A stretch of DNA of 64,000 nucleotides from Rhodohalobacter sp. 614A (lineage in GTDB: Bacteria; Bacteroidota; Rhodothermia; Balneolales; Balneolaceae). Of the stretch, positions 8,944 through 18,675 are shown in pieces. The notes below the pieces were generated by a model that ran no database searches, had not been told where the DNA came from, and saw only the letters and a program-made list of their open reading frames with translations. Within the stretch, counting starts at the first letter, position 1. The number at the start of each line of letters is the position of its first letter. The stretch lies in NCBI RefSeq assembly GCF_021462415.1, contig NZ_JAKEDS010000003.1:524743-588742 (forward strand). Reading direction: 5' to 3'. The translations under genes and the position numbers were made by a program.

Positions 8944-9702
8944 TTAATTCTGTCCCAAAGCTGTAAGTGCATCTTCTGCAGCCGCCTGTTCTGCTTTCTT
9001 CTTGCTCTTTCCTTCTCCCTCTCCCAACTTTTTATTTTCAATATAAACAGCTACATGAAATGTTTTATCATGCCCCGGTCCTTCCTCTGAAATAACCTGG
9101 TATTTTGGCAATTTCAACTTCTGTGATTGTGAGTATTCCATCAACAGGCTTTTGTAATTATCAATAGCTTTTACAACCTCTTTGAAGTTGATAAAACGGT
9201 CGATATGCGATGAAACAAACTTGTGTGCGGCATCATATCCACTGGAGATATAAATGGCTGCGACTAATGCCTCATAAACATCTGAAAGGACACTTTTGGA
9301 AAGCTCTATTCCCTGGCCTGCAGCACGTTCTCCAATCTCAAGAAACTCGTTGAGGCCAAGTTTTTTTGCAATCTCAAAAAGAGTATCGCCCCGGACAATT
9401 TTTGCCCGAAGTTTGGTGAGAAATCCTTCGTTCTCTTTCGGGTATTTCTCGAAGAGAATTTCCGTGACGATAAGGTCGAGAACGGCATCTCCTAAAAATT
9501 CAAGTCGCTCATAGGTTTCGTGCGACTCAAACTTTTCGTTGTCAACGATGGAACGATGCCTTAACGCTTTTTGAAAAAGCTGATGGTACTCATCAGGTAT
9601 TTGTAAACCGATCGCCTTTTCAAGGTGAGTTAAACGTTTTTTCGACTCAGATTGTATCGGACCCTTATCTTTCCACAACCATTTTTTGAGTCGATAAAGC
9701 AT
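8944..9702 (-). CDS. rnc: ribonuclease III
   Basis: Double-strand-specific endoribonuclease for rRNA and mRNA processing, 252 residues. The signature ERLEFLGDA (65-73) with its metal-binding acids starts the RNase III domain, and a dsRNA-binding domain occupies about 178-252 (MEYSQSQKLKLPKYQV to KKAEQAAAEDAL). It lies 3 bases after fabF, as in many Bacteroidota where acpP-fabF-rnc form a unit. Confidence 0.96.
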   Translation of the reverse strand: MLYRLKKWLWKDKGPIQSESKKRLTHLEKAIGLQIPDEYHQLFQKALRHRSIVDNEKFESHETYERLEFLGDAVLDLIVTEILFEKYPKENEGFLTKLRAKIVRGDTLFEIAKKLGLNEFLEIGERAAGQGIELSKSVLSDVYEALVAAIYISSGYDAAHKFVSSHIDRFINFKEVVKAIDNYKSLLMEYSQSQKLKLPKYQVISEEGPGHDKTFHVAVYIENKKLGEGEGKSKKKAEQAAAEDALTALGQN

Positions 9703-9705
9703 CTA

Positions 9706-10950
9706 TCATTCTTCAAATTTTTTGAAAACAAGCGTCGTATTATGACCGCCAAATCCAAATGCATTGTTCAGCCCATAATTGATATCCCGTTCAACGGGTT
9801 TATTAGGCGTGTAATTCAAATCGCATTCAGGATCCGGGTTTTCCTGGTTGATGGTTGGTGGAATCATACTGTGATAGATTGCCAAAAGTGTTGCGATGGA
9901 TTCCGCAGCACCAGCGGCACCCAACATATGACCTGTCATCGATTTGGTTGAATTCAGGTTGATGTTGTATGCGTGATCCCCAAAAACTTTTTTGATAGAA
10001 TTTGTTTCAGCGATATCTCCGAGCGGGGTAGACGTTCCGTGCATATTAATATGCTCCACATCTTCCGGTTCAATACCGGCCATATTCAGGGCATTATTTA
10101 GTGCCAACAGAACACCGTTTCCATCTGGATCGGGAGCAGTAATGTGATGAGCATCTGCAGAAAAACCATATCCCACAATTTCGCCGTAAATCCTGGCACC
10201 ACGATCCAACGCAGATTCCAGAGATTCGAGGAAAAACATCGCTGAACCTTCACCAAGCACAAATCCGTCGCGGTCTTTATCGAAAGGACGGGAGGCTTTT
10301 TCGGGTTCGTCATTACGGCGGGAAAGGGCCCTCATAGAGGAAAAACCGGCAACGCCGATCCTCCACACAGGCGATTCTGTGCCCCCGCAAAGTGCCATGT
10401 CTGCCTGGCCGTATCGGATAGAGTCAAATGCCAATCCAATATTATGAGAACCGGTTGCACAAGCTGAAACTGCACAAAAATTAGGCCCGCGGAATCCATA
10501 TTTAATGGAGACCTGGCCTGCCGGCATATCCGGAATTAACATCGGGATAAAGAATGGATTAACTCCTCTCGCACCTGATTCATGAAGAGAAACAGATTGC
10601 TCATAGAAAGTTTGCATCCCCCCGATTCCGGTACCAATTAAAACAGCAACACGATCTTTGTTAATTTTTTCAAGATCAATGCCGCTGTCTTCAATAGCCT
10701 CATCGGAGGAGATAATAGCATACTGCGTGACCGGATCAAGTCTGCGGGCTTCTTTCCGATCGAAGTAATCGTTCGAATCGTAATTCTCGATCTGTCCTGC
10801 AAATTTTGTGGGTAAATCACTTGTATCAAAATGTTCAATAGGCCGTACCCCACTCTTGCCGGAAATTAATCCGTTCCAAAAATCGGGAGCGGTTTTTCCA
10901 ACGGGGGTAAATGCACCAATTCCAGTGATTACTACTCTACGTCCGGTCAT
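9706..10950 (-). CDS. fabF: beta-ketoacyl-ACP synthase II
   Basis: Elongating condensing enzyme of type II fatty-acid synthesis, 414 residues. Catalytic triad visible: Cys164 in SACATGSHN, His in NMHGTSTPLGD and His in KSMTGHMLGAAGA. Glycine-rich C-terminus NAFGFGGHN is standard. It follows acpP by 25 bases on the same strand. Confidence 0.97.
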   Translation of the reverse strand: MTGRRVVITGIGAFTPVGKTAPDFWNGLISGKSGVRPIEHFDTSDLPTKFAGQIENYDSNDYFDRKEARRLDPVTQYAIISSDEAIEDSGIDLEKINKDRVAVLIGTGIGGMQTFYEQSVSLHESGARGVNPFFIPMLIPDMPAGQVSIKYGFRGPNFCAVSACATGSHNIGLAFDSIRYGQADMALCGGTESPVWRIGVAGFSSMRALSRRNDEPEKASRPFDKDRDGFVLGEGSAMFFLESLESALDRGARIYGEIVGYGFSADAHHITAPDPDGNGVLLALNNALNMAGIEPEDVEHINMHGTSTPLGDIAETNSIKKVFGDHAYNINLNSTKSMTGHMLGAAGAAESIATLLAIYHSMIPPTINQENPDPECDLNYTPNKPVERDINYGLNNAFGFGGHNTTLVFKKFEE

Positions 10951-10975
10951 AAATGGTTTTTTTATCGTTTATTAT

Positions 10976-11212
10976 CTACGATTTTTCCTGGATATACTTG
11001 ATGGCATCACCGACTGTAGCAATATTTTCGGCGTCTTCATCAGGAATGCTGATATCAAATTCTTTTTCAAATTCCATAATTAGCTCAACAGTGTCGAGTG
11101 AATCAGCTCCAAGATCGTTTGTGAAGTTAGCATCAGCAGTTACTTCTGATTCATCTACTCCAAGTTTATCAACAATAATAGATTTTACTTTAGCTTCAAC
11201 GTCCTGTGACAT
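10976..11212 (-). CDS. acpP: acyl carrier protein
   Basis: 78-residue acidic four-helix protein carrying fatty-acyl intermediates on a phosphopantetheine arm at Ser38 ([12 protein letters not shown]). It serves FabD, FabH, FabG and FabF encoded around it, and PlsX. A 131-base gap separates it from fabG upstream, room for a private promoter, fitting the high abundance of ACP in cells. Confidence 0.97.
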   Translation of the reverse strand: MSQDVEAKVKSIIVDKLGVDESEVTADANFTNDLGADSLDTVELIMEFEKEFDISIPDEDAENIATVGDAIKYIQEKS

Positions 11213-11343
11213 AAGATAGACCTTTTGTTTGGATTAGTAGTTAAGTGGTTAATATGTATGTTCTTTCGAATTTCTTATCAGGTAAAAATACAATATCTGA
11301 CTATAAAATAACACGCACAAATCATTCATTTCAATGAAACCGG

Positions 11344-12090
11344 CTACATAGCCATTCCCCCATCTACCCGAATAACTTCGCCTGTTATATATGAACTGAT
11401 GTCCGATGCAAGGAAAGCAACCACATTCGATACCTCTTCGGGCTCTCCTGCCCTGCCAAGTGGTGTTTCCTGTTTGATTGTTTCCAATACTTTTTCGCTG
11501 AGATTTTCAGTCATCTCGGTTAAAATATAACCCGGAGCTACTACATTTGCCCGGATATTCCGGCTTGCAAGCTCTTTGGCATAAGATTTTGTAAAGCCGA
11601 TAATACCAGCTTTGGAAGCTGCGTAATTACTTTGGCCGGCATTCCCGCTGATTCCCACAACGGAACTGATATTGATAATAGAACCCCCACGTGCACGCAT
11701 CATTGGCTTGGCGGCTGCTTTACTGTAATTAAAAATACTTTTCAGATTGGTGGTGATAACATCATCCCACGCTTGTTCATCCATCCGGAGAATAAGATTG
11801 TCTTTTGTAATACCGGCATTATTGACCAGAACATCGAGAGATCCCCATTTCTCAACAATATTGGAAATCACCTCTTCTGCCCTGCCGAATTCTGTAGCAT
11901 CTGCCTGATAAGAGGTTCCCTGTACCCCTTCTGTTTCGATTTCTTTCACAACTTCTTCGGCAGCCTCGGCAGATCGAGCATAGGTAATTGCGACATTTGC
12001 CCCGGCTTTAGCCAATACAAGAGCAATTGATTTTCCAATACCACGGCTGCCGCCGGTAACCAAGCAATTCTTTCCTTCCAGATTAATCAT
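11344..12090 (-). CDS. fabG: 3-oxoacyl-ACP reductase
   Basis: NADPH-dependent ketoreductase of fatty-acid elongation; short-chain dehydrogenase of 248 residues. Nucleotide-binding TGGSRGIG (12-19), NNAG (90-93), and catalytic Ser143, Tyr156, Lys160 in SNYAASK. It ends with the family's GEVIRVDGGMAM. Six bases separate it from fabD. Confidence 0.97.
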   Translation of the reverse strand: MINLEGKNCLVTGGSRGIGKSIALVLAKAGANVAITYARSAEAAEEVVKEIETEGVQGTSYQADATEFGRAEEVISNIVEKWGSLDVLVNNAGITKDNLILRMDEQAWDDVITTNLKSIFNYSKAAAKPMMRARGGSIINISSVVGISGNAGQSNYAASKAGIIGFTKSYAKELASRNIRANVVAPGYILTEMTENLSEKVLETIKQETPLGRAGEPEEVSNVVAFLASDISSYITGEVIRVDGGMAM

Positions 12091-12096
12091 AATATT

Positions 12097-12981
12097 CTAT
12101 TCGTATCCTTCAATAGTTACATTTTTCAACGTACGCTTCACCAAACCCTGGAGGACATTTCCCGGGCCTACTTCGATAAATGTGTCTATTCCGTACCTCT
12201 CCATATTTAACAAAGTCTGCGTCCATTTGACGGGATTTACCAATTGTTGTAAAACATTTTCTTTCAGTACGGTTTCGTCCCTGCTTGCCTCGGCAGTGTA
12301 GTTGCTGTACACCTTGCAGTGCGGCCGCATAAACTTTGTATTTTCAAGCTTTGCCTGAAGAGCTTCGAAGGCCGGTTTCATCAAAGGAGAGTGAAATGCA
12401 CCGCTGACTGGTAAAATTTTTGCCAGCCGACAACCTTTTTCTTTTGCAAGATCTATTGCTTTATGAACAGCATCCACATCCCCGGATATAACAAGCTGTC
12501 CCGGACAATTGTAGTTTGCAGGCACCACGGGCTTACCTATTTCAGAAGTAGCTTCGTCACAAATTTCGTCTACGGTTTCATCATCCATCCCAATAATTGC
12601 GGCCATCGTTCCTGGATTGTCATTTCCGGCTACCTGCATTTTGTTTCCACGCAAAGAAACCAACTCCAGCGCATCGTTAAAATCGATTGCTCCAGCTGCT
12701 GCCAGTGCAGAAAACTCTCCCAAACTGTGACCAGCTACAACATCGGGTTCAATATTCAGTATTTGAAAAAGTGCATAAGAATGAACAAAAATCGCCGGCT
12801 GAGTATATTTTGTCTGTGTCAGCTCATCAGATGGCCCTTCAAACATAATTTCACTAAGAGGGTAACCGAGCAACTCATCCGCTTCACCTACAATTGACCG
12901 AAACTTCGGTTTATTTTTGTAGTGATCGAGGCCCATTCCGACTGACTGCGAACCTTGTCCGGGAAATAGTAATGCTTTCAT
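12097..12981 (-). CDS. fabD: malonyl-CoA:ACP transacylase
   Basis: Loads malonyl groups onto ACP. 294 residues; N-terminal LLFPGQGSQSVGMG oxyanion segment, nucleophile Ser86 in GHSLGEF, and the GAFHSPLM segment with the catalytic His. Three bases separate it from fabH. Confidence 0.97.
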   Translation of the reverse strand: MKALLFPGQGSQSVGMGLDHYKNKPKFRSIVGEADELLGYPLSEIMFEGPSDELTQTKYTQPAIFVHSYALFQILNIEPDVVAGHSLGEFSALAAAGAIDFNDALELVSLRGNKMQVAGNDNPGTMAAIIGMDDETVDEICDEATSEIGKPVVPANYNCPGQLVISGDVDAVHKAIDLAKEKGCRLAKILPVSGAFHSPLMKPAFEALQAKLENTKFMRPHCKVYSNYTAEASRDETVLKENVLQQLVNPVKWTQTLLNMERYGIDTFIEVGPGNVLQGLVKRTLKNVTIEGYE

Positions 12982-12984
12982 TAT

Positions 12985-13971
12985 TTATTTACTCCACTTC
13001 AGGTAAATAGCGCCCCATGTTAAACCGCCTCCAAACGCGGAAAGAATCAGGTTATCTCCTTCCTTCAGTTGATCTTTCCAATCGTAAAGGCATAAAGGAA
13101 TTGTGGCAGCGGTAGTATTACCATATTTACCGATGTTTATCATCACTTTCTCACTGTCGAGTCCCATTCGCCGGGCAGTTGCATCAATAATTCTCTGGTT
13201 GGCCTGATGCGGTACGAGCCAGGCTACATCATCGCCCGTAAGATTATTTCTCTCCATAATTTCAAGAGATACATCTGCCATACCTTCGGTAGCTCTTTTA
13301 AAAACAGACCGTCCATCCTGGCGAATGTAGTGCATCCTGTTTTTTATAGTTTCTTCTGTGGGGGGATTCAAACTTCCTCCCGCCGGTTGATAGAGCATGC
13401 ATTCTTCATCGCCATCGGTATGCTGTACAAAATCGATAATACCATCCTTATCAGTCTCTTCAAGAACCACAGCACCGGCTCCGTCACCAAACAAAATACA
13501 GGTGGTGCGGTCTGTAAAATCTACAATAGAACTCATTTTATCGGCACCAATAACCAGTACTTTTTTCGCACGACCCGATTCAATCATCATGGTTCCGTTA
13601 GAAAGGGCAAAAAGGAATCCGGAGCAGGCTGCTGACAGATCGAAACCGAACGCATTTTTTGCACCGATTCTTTTTTGTACAAGTGCTGCGGTAGCTGGAA
13701 AGAAGTAATCCGGGGTAACGGTAGCTACAATGATGGCATCAATCTCTTCAGCTGAAACACCGGCATCTTCCAGCGCTTCGTTTGCAGCCCGAACGGCCAT
13801 ATATGATGTTGCCTTGTCAGGGTCTTTTAAAATTCGTCTTTCTGAAATACCGGTACGGCTGCGAATCCATTCATCATTCGTTTCAACATACTTTTCAAGT
13901 TCTTTATTCGTCAAAACATAATCAGGTAAAAACCGGCCAACACCACTGATTTTAGCTCGTTTTACAGACAT
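12985..13971 (-). CDS. fabH: beta-ketoacyl-ACP synthase III
   Basis: Initiates fatty-acid synthesis by condensing a starter acyl-CoA with malonyl-ACP. 328 residues with Cys116 in SAACSGFLFAL, His255 in VPHQANQRI and Asn285 in GNTTAATIP. Starter specificity (acetyl or branched) cannot be read directly. It follows plsX by 4 bases. Confidence 0.97.
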   Translation of the reverse strand: MSVKRAKISGVGRFLPDYVLTNKELEKYVETNDEWIRSRTGISERRILKDPDKATSYMAVRAANEALEDAGVSAEEIDAIIVATVTPDYFFPATAALVQKRIGAKNAFGFDLSAACSGFLFALSNGTMMIESGRAKKVLVIGADKMSSIVDFTDRTTCILFGDGAGAVVLEETDKDGIIDFVQHTDGDEECMLYQPAGGSLNPPTEETIKNRMHYIRQDGRSVFKRATEGMADVSLEIMERNNLTGDDVAWLVPHQANQRIIDATARRMGLDSEKVMINIGKYGNTTAATIPLCLYDWKDQLKEGDNLILSAFGGGLTWGAIYLKWSK

Positions 13972-13975
13972 TTAA

Positions 13976-14968
13976 TCAAATATTTTCGTTAAGAGATGCT
14001 ACAATTTTTTTGTTGATATCATGCTCCACACATTGTACAGCATTAAAAATCATGTTTTTAATGGCTGTGGCCGAACTGCCGCCGTGTCCAACCAAACTCA
14101 TACCATTCACTCCCAGGAATGGTATTCCACCCACATGTTCGTAGTTAAAGGCGTCGAGCGCACGGGAAAGAATTCCAAAAATTTGTTTTTGGGTCTGGGC
14201 ATCTACGTTCTCTTCAGACATGGTTTTCTTGAGCATATGTTGAAGAATTCCGGGTATTGATTCACCATATTTGAGCAGAACATTCCCACAAAAACCATCG
14301 GTCAGGTAAATATCTGCTTTTCCTTGTAGAATATCTTTCCCCTCAATGTTCCCAACAAAGCTCTTCATAGAAGACAGTATGCTATAGACCTCTTTGTGAG
14401 TTTCCAGTCCCTTTTCGGGTTCTTCACCAACATTTAAAAGGCCAATTGTGGGATTCTCAATACCTAAAATTTCACGAGAAAGAATGCGGCTCATTTTTGC
14501 AAACTGCAGATACATCTCGGGCTTTAATTCGAGATTTGCACCGGCATCCGTTAACAAGCTAATGCCCTTAAGTGTGGGATAGGTGGCCGAAATTGTCGGG
14601 CGAATAACTCCTTCGAGCTTGCCCAACAGAAAGGTAGATGCCGCGAGTAATGCGCCGGTATTCCCGGCACTTACAAATGCAGAACAGTCTCCCTTTTTGT
14701 GAGCAGAGAGACCAAGTGTAATTGAAGATTGCTGCTTGGATTTTACAGCAGAAGCCGGAGATTCATCCATCCCAATAATTTGAGGGGCGTGAAGAATATG
14801 AATTCTTTCTTTGTCATAATCCTGAGAATCCAGTTCTGCCTGGATCATCTCTTGTGGCCCGACTAAAAGAATTTCTAAATCCGGATTTTCCTGTGTTGCC
14901 TGAACCGCTCCCTGCACCGGTACTTTCGGAAAGTAATCTCCCCCTACCGCATCAACAGCAATCACCAT
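13976..14968 (-). CDS. plsX: phosphate acyltransferase PlsX
   Basis: Makes acyl-phosphate from acyl-ACP for phospholipid synthesis (PlsX/PlsY route). 330 residues beginning with the family's IAVDAVGGDYFP; SAGNTGALLAAS and TDGFCGNVLLK are conserved segments, with FLGVNGMSLVGHGGS near the C-terminus. The rpmF-plsX-fabH order is widely conserved in bacteria. Confidence 0.96.
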   Translation of the reverse strand: MVIAVDAVGGDYFPKVPVQGAVQATQENPDLEILLVGPQEMIQAELDSQDYDKERIHILHAPQIIGMDESPASAVKSKQQSSITLGLSAHKKGDCSAFVSAGNTGALLAASTFLLGKLEGVIRPTISATYPTLKGISLLTDAGANLELKPEMYLQFAKMSRILSREILGIENPTIGLLNVGEEPEKGLETHKEVYSILSSMKSFVGNIEGKDILQGKADIYLTDGFCGNVLLKYGESIPGILQHMLKKTMSEENVDAQTQKQIFGILSRALDAFNYEHVGGIPFLGVNGMSLVGHGGSSATAIKNMIFNAVQCVEHDINKKIVASLNENI

Positions 14969-14983
14969 GTGTAAACCTTTTGA

Positions 14984-15163
14984 TTAATTTGAAGGTTGAA
15001 TCACCTGTCTGCCGCGATAGTATCCACACTCCATGCACACGTGATGACGTCGATGCAATGCGCCGCAATTCGCGCACTCGGTTAGTGGAATGTCGGACAA
15101 TCCATGGTGAGAACGTCTCTTATTTTTGCGAGACTTTGACGTTTTTCGTTTTGGATGTGCCAT
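14984..15163 (-). CDS. rpmF: 50S ribosomal protein L32
   Basis: 59-residue protein starting [20 protein letters not shown], with two zinc-binding CxxC pairs (CANCG and CMECG) separated by a His-rich turn. It sits between the DUF177 gene (11-base gap) and plsX (15-base gap), the conserved context of rpmF. All four zinc cysteines are present, so this is the zinc-dependent form. Confidence 0.96.
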   Translation of the reverse strand: MAHPKRKTSKSRKNKRRSHHGLSDIPLTECANCGALHRRHHVCMECGYYRGRQVIQPSN

Positions 15164-15174
15164 TTATTTCTGTT

Positions 15175-15696
15175 TTATGATTTCTTCAGTTTCTTAAGTT
15201 TTTCCCATCTGGGATCTATCTGATCTTCCTCATCTTCTGGTTCCGGACCAAAATGCTGTATTTCAAAATCTTCCGGATTTCCTTCCGAATCGTAATAATC
15301 AGGATGTATTTTTCTAACCGGTATTTCCAGCATGATCGTATCACGTACTTCTTTTTCAATATCTACTGTTAAATCATTAGCAGATATTTGCCGGACAGCA
15401 CCTTTTTCGGTTTCCGTGTTTTCCACTTCATCCGGTTCAAAAAGTATGTGATAAGAACCGCTCAACTCTTTTCGAAACGGTTTTAATGAACGATCACATA
15501 TTAATTCAGTTTCAACATCAACTGTAAAATCAACTTCAATAAAATGATTCGTTTTTAAAAAGTTGATTTCAACGTCCCCCCGCTTAAGGGTTACTTCATC
15601 ATCCAATTCAAGTTCACCGTCGGATAAATATACACTTCTTTTACTTCTCCCCTCGGGTATTTCCTGTAAACTGAATGTTAATTTTGACGTTTCCAC
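15175..15696 (-). CDS. DUF177 / YceD family protein
   Basis: 173-residue soluble acidic protein directly upstream of rpmF. YceD/DUF177 proteins almost always precede rpmF; in some bacteria and plant plastids they are implicated in 23S rRNA maturation or accumulation. The usual Cys-bearing segment is represented by ELICDRSLKPF (single Cys), and the C-terminal DEEDQIDPRWEKLKKL is the typical ending. Function in this organism is inferred from family and position. Confidence 0.85.
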   Translation of the reverse strand: METSKLTFSLQEIPEGRSKRSVYLSDGELELDDEVTLKRGDVEINFLKTNHFIEVDFTVDVETELICDRSLKPFRKELSGSYHILFEPDEVENTETEKGAVRQISANDLTVDIEKEVRDTIMLEIPVRKIHPDYYDSEGNPEDFEIQHFGPEPEDEEDQIDPRWEKLKKLKKS

Positions 15697-15737
15697 AATA
15701 GCTTTGAAAAATAGGAAGAACTCTATTTTTATGCAAT

Positions 15738-16373
15738 TTAATTAAACAGCCCAAATAACCTCTGCTCAATTAATTCCAGCACCTTGCCTAAATCGTCCTG
15801 ATTGTTCACAAAATCAAGATTATCAGTATCAATAATCAGCTTTTCCTGGTCATATCGGTCAATCCAGTCCTCATAAAGCCGATTCAGCCGTTCCAGGTAT
15901 TCAATTCTGATTGTGTTTTCGTATTCACGTCCGCGCTGCTGGATTTGCCGAACCAATGTCGGAACTTCTGCGCGAAGATAAATCAGCAAATCGGGTGGCT
16001 GCAAATAATACACCATTTCATTAAACAGAGCGCAGTAGTTCTCGTAGTCGCGGTCGCTCATCAACCCCATTTCGTGGAGGTTTTTGGCAAATATTTCCAC
16101 GTCTTCATAAATGGTTCGGTCCTGGATAATACTTTCGGTTACTTCCATCAGCTTCTTCTGATGCTGAAACCGGCTCGACAGAAAATAAATTTGAAGATTG
16201 AAACTCCACCGTCTCATATCCTCATAAAAATCAGACAGGTATGGATTATCATCAACGGATTCGAAATAGGTCCGCCATCCAAAATTCTTTCCCAAAAGGG
16301 AGGTTAAAGATGATTTCCCCGCGCCGATATTTCCGGCAATAGCTATATATTTTTTTCCTGTTTGATCTGCCAT
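15738..16373 (-). CDS. deoxynucleoside kinase (dGK/dAK type)
   Basis: 211-residue salvage kinase phosphorylating deoxynucleosides. P-loop GNIGAGKSS (14-22), the DRTIYEDVEIFAKNLHE substrate-binding segment, and the LID region with RQIQQRGREYE. I chose the ATG at 16373, just 4 bases after pgi ends; a longer frame to 16427 would extend into pgi and adds residues without similarity. Whether the preferred base is adenine or guanine cannot be told. Confidence 0.9.
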   Translation of the reverse strand: MADQTGKKYIAIAGNIGAGKSSLTSLLGKNFGWRTYFESVDDNPYLSDFYEDMRRWSFNLQIYFLSSRFQHQKKLMEVTESIIQDRTIYEDVEIFAKNLHEMGLMSDRDYENYCALFNEMVYYLQPPDLLIYLRAEVPTLVRQIQQRGREYENTIRIEYLERLNRLYEDWIDRYDQEKLIIDTDNLDFVNNQDDLGKVLELIEQRLFGLFN

Positions 16374-16377
16374 TTTA

Positions 16378-17667
16378 TTATTTCTTGCCCAAAAGACGGT
16401 ACATTGCTTTTTTGTAACCTTCCACACCAGGCTGATTGAACGGGTTTACTCCCAACATGTAAACATACACTGCCGTAAACAATTCATAAAAATAGATAAG
16501 TTTTCCGAGCTGTTGTGCATTTAGTTTCTCAATATTGATTTTAAGAACCGGCACGCCTCCTTCGGTGTGTGCCTGAACTGTTCCGTCAAGCGCACTTTTG
16601 TTGATTTCGTGGAAAGATTTTCCAGCGAGATATTCTAATTGATCGACGTCTTCCCCATCGGTTGATTCCACGCTGAAATCGGAAATCGGTTTTTGCACAA
16701 CCAGAACGGTCTCCATTAAATTACGCTGGCCTTCCTGGATAATCTGACCAATGCTGTGAAGATCTGTTGAGTATCCGGCCATTGCGGGAAACATTCCTTT
16801 GCCTTCTTTTCCTTCACTTTCCCCCAGCAACTGTTGAATCCACGCTGTGAAGCCAAGAAGTTCTGGTTCAAATGAAGTAATCACATCCATTACATGGCCT
16901 TTCTTCAAAAAAGAATATCGAAGTGCGGCGTATTCAAGAACCGTCTCCTGATCTTTTTCGCGATCTTCAAATTCAGAAACCGCACCGTAATAAAGAGTTT
17001 GAATATCAATTCCAGCCACTGCAATCGGCAACAGTCCTACGGGAGTCAGAACCGAAAATCGTCCGCCAATGTCATCCGGAATGATATATTTTTGATATCC
17101 TTCCTCATCCACAATTTTATTCATCACTCCGCCTTCCTTTCCGGTAGTGGCAATAATACGATCGGCAGCGTCCTCATATGTATTGTGCATCCATGTTCGG
17201 ATAGCTCGAAATGCAAGAGCGGTTTCCAGGGTTGATCCTGATTTTGAAATCGCATTCAGGTAAACACTTTTAGCCTCGCCATTTTCTTTCGGTTCCTGAA
17301 TATATTCCATCAATTGCTTCAGGTATTTGCCACTCATATGGTGACCGGCATACAGGATCTCAGGGCCGTTATTTTTGAAATACGGATTCAGCGCTTTGAT
17401 GATGGCCATCGCGCCCGTGTATGATCCGCCAATTCCACAGACGATAAATATGTCAGCATCTTTACGGATTCTTTCGGCATGGCTCGAAATTTTCTCGAGC
17501 TCGGCATCATTCGGCTCTCTCAGGATTCTTCTCCAACCCAACCATTCACTACCGGCTCCGCTCTTATCTTTTACTTTTTGATAGGCTTTTTGGGCTTCAG
17601 AAAATGCCTGGTCAAATTCCTCATCCGAGAGAAATGACCGTGCACTTTGAACATCTGTAGTAATCAT
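16378..17667 (-). CDS. pgi: glucose-6-phosphate isomerase
   Basis: Interconverts glucose-6-phosphate and fructose-6-phosphate. 429 residues, the shorter Bacillus-like form. Sugar-phosphate-binding SIS motifs GIGGSYTGA and ISKSGSTLETALAFR are clear, followed by GGRFSVLTPVGLLP and the C-terminal NPFNQPGVEGYK with the catalytic Lys. It follows pfkA by 5 bases, pairing two consecutive glycolytic steps. Confidence 0.96.
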   Translation of the reverse strand: MITTDVQSARSFLSDEEFDQAFSEAQKAYQKVKDKSGAGSEWLGWRRILREPNDAELEKISSHAERIRKDADIFIVCGIGGSYTGAMAIIKALNPYFKNNGPEILYAGHHMSGKYLKQLMEYIQEPKENGEAKSVYLNAISKSGSTLETALAFRAIRTWMHNTYEDAADRIIATTGKEGGVMNKIVDEEGYQKYIIPDDIGGRFSVLTPVGLLPIAVAGIDIQTLYYGAVSEFEDREKDQETVLEYAALRYSFLKKGHVMDVITSFEPELLGFTAWIQQLLGESEGKEGKGMFPAMAGYSTDLHSIGQIIQEGQRNLMETVLVVQKPISDFSVESTDGEDVDQLEYLAGKSFHEINKSALDGTVQAHTEGGVPVLKINIEKLNAQQLGKLIYFYELFTAVYVYMLGVNPFNQPGVEGYKKAMYRLLGKK

Positions 17668-17672
17668 AATTT

Positions 17673-18641
17673 TTACCTCAATATTTTTGCAAGAGCAACC
17701 AAGTCGTGATTGATCTCTTTAATCTTTCCAAAAGTATCTTTCAATGGAGTTAATTTCACTTCGTTGTTTATAATTCCAACCATCACTTGGCTATGCCCGT
17801 CGTGAAATGCCTTCACCGCTTCAAAACCAAGCCGGGTTGCAAGCACACGATCTCTGGCCGTCGGGTTTCCCCCTCTTTGAATGTAGCCCAGAATGGCAAC
17901 GCGCATTTCATAGTCTTCAAAATCACTTTGCAGGGCCTGGGAAATATTTATAGCTCCGCCGGTTTGATCGCCTTCGGCAATTACAACCAACGTACTTCGC
18001 TTATGAACTTTCAAAATTCTATTCAAAGACTCTCTGATATCATCCGTGCTGGTCAGGTATTCGGGTAGCACAATGATTTCCGCACCACTGGCAATTCCTG
18101 TCTCAAGTGCTATAAAACCGGCATCTCTGCCCATGACTTCTACAAAGAAAAGTCGTTCATGGGCATCGGCGGTGTCCCGGATTTTGTCGATGGCTTCCAT
18201 CGCTGTGTTCAGGGCCGTATCATAACCGATCGTTTCGTCTGAGCCAATCAGGTCATTATCAATCGTGGCCGGCACGCCAATCGTTGCAATATTATGTTCT
18301 TGCGACAGAAGTGTGGCTCCCCGAAAAGTACCATCACCTCCAATAACGATCAGTGCATCCACTCCACGATCTTTCAGTTGAGCGGCTGCTTTCTCCCTGC
18401 CTTCTTTGGTACGGAACTCTTCGGATCGGGCCGACTTTAAAACGGTTCCTCCGCGCTGAATTATTCCGGATACATCTGTATGTTCTACATCTGTAAAATC
18501 ACCGTTAATAAGTCCTTTATAGCCATGCCGAACGGCAATTACCTCAAATCCATAGTGTGCACCGCCCCTGATAATTGCACGTACAGCAGCGTTCATTCCG
18601 GGAGAGTCCCCGCCGCTTGTGAGAGTGGCTATTTTTTTCAA
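17673..18641 (-). CDS. pfkA: ATP-dependent 6-phosphofructokinase
   Basis: Phosphorylates fructose-6-phosphate, the committed glycolytic step. 322 residues, the size of E. coli PfkA. Motifs: GGDSPGMNA (10-18), GGDGT (101-105; Gly rather than Asp after GGD indicates ATP not pyrophosphate as donor), TIDND (126-130) with the catalytic Asp, and MGRDAGFIAL. First gene of the long minus-strand series, diverging from the prenyl synthase gene. Confidence 0.96.
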   Translation of the reverse strand: MKKIATLTSGGDSPGMNAAVRAIIRGGAHYGFEVIAVRHGYKGLINGDFTDVEHTDVSGIIQRGGTVLKSARSEEFRTKEGREKAAAQLKDRGVDALIVIGGDGTFRGATLLSQEHNIATIGVPATIDNDLIGSDETIGYDTALNTAMEAIDKIRDTADAHERLFFVEVMGRDAGFIALETGIASGAEIIVLPEYLTSTDDIRESLNRILKVHKRSTLVVIAEGDQTGGAINISQALQSDFEDYEMRVAILGYIQRGGNPTARDRVLATRLGFEAVKAFHDGHSQVMVGIINNEVKLTPLKDTFGKIKEINHDLVALAKILR

Positions 18642-18675
18642 ACGTCGCCTTCTTTGTTTTAATTACATTTTTAAG

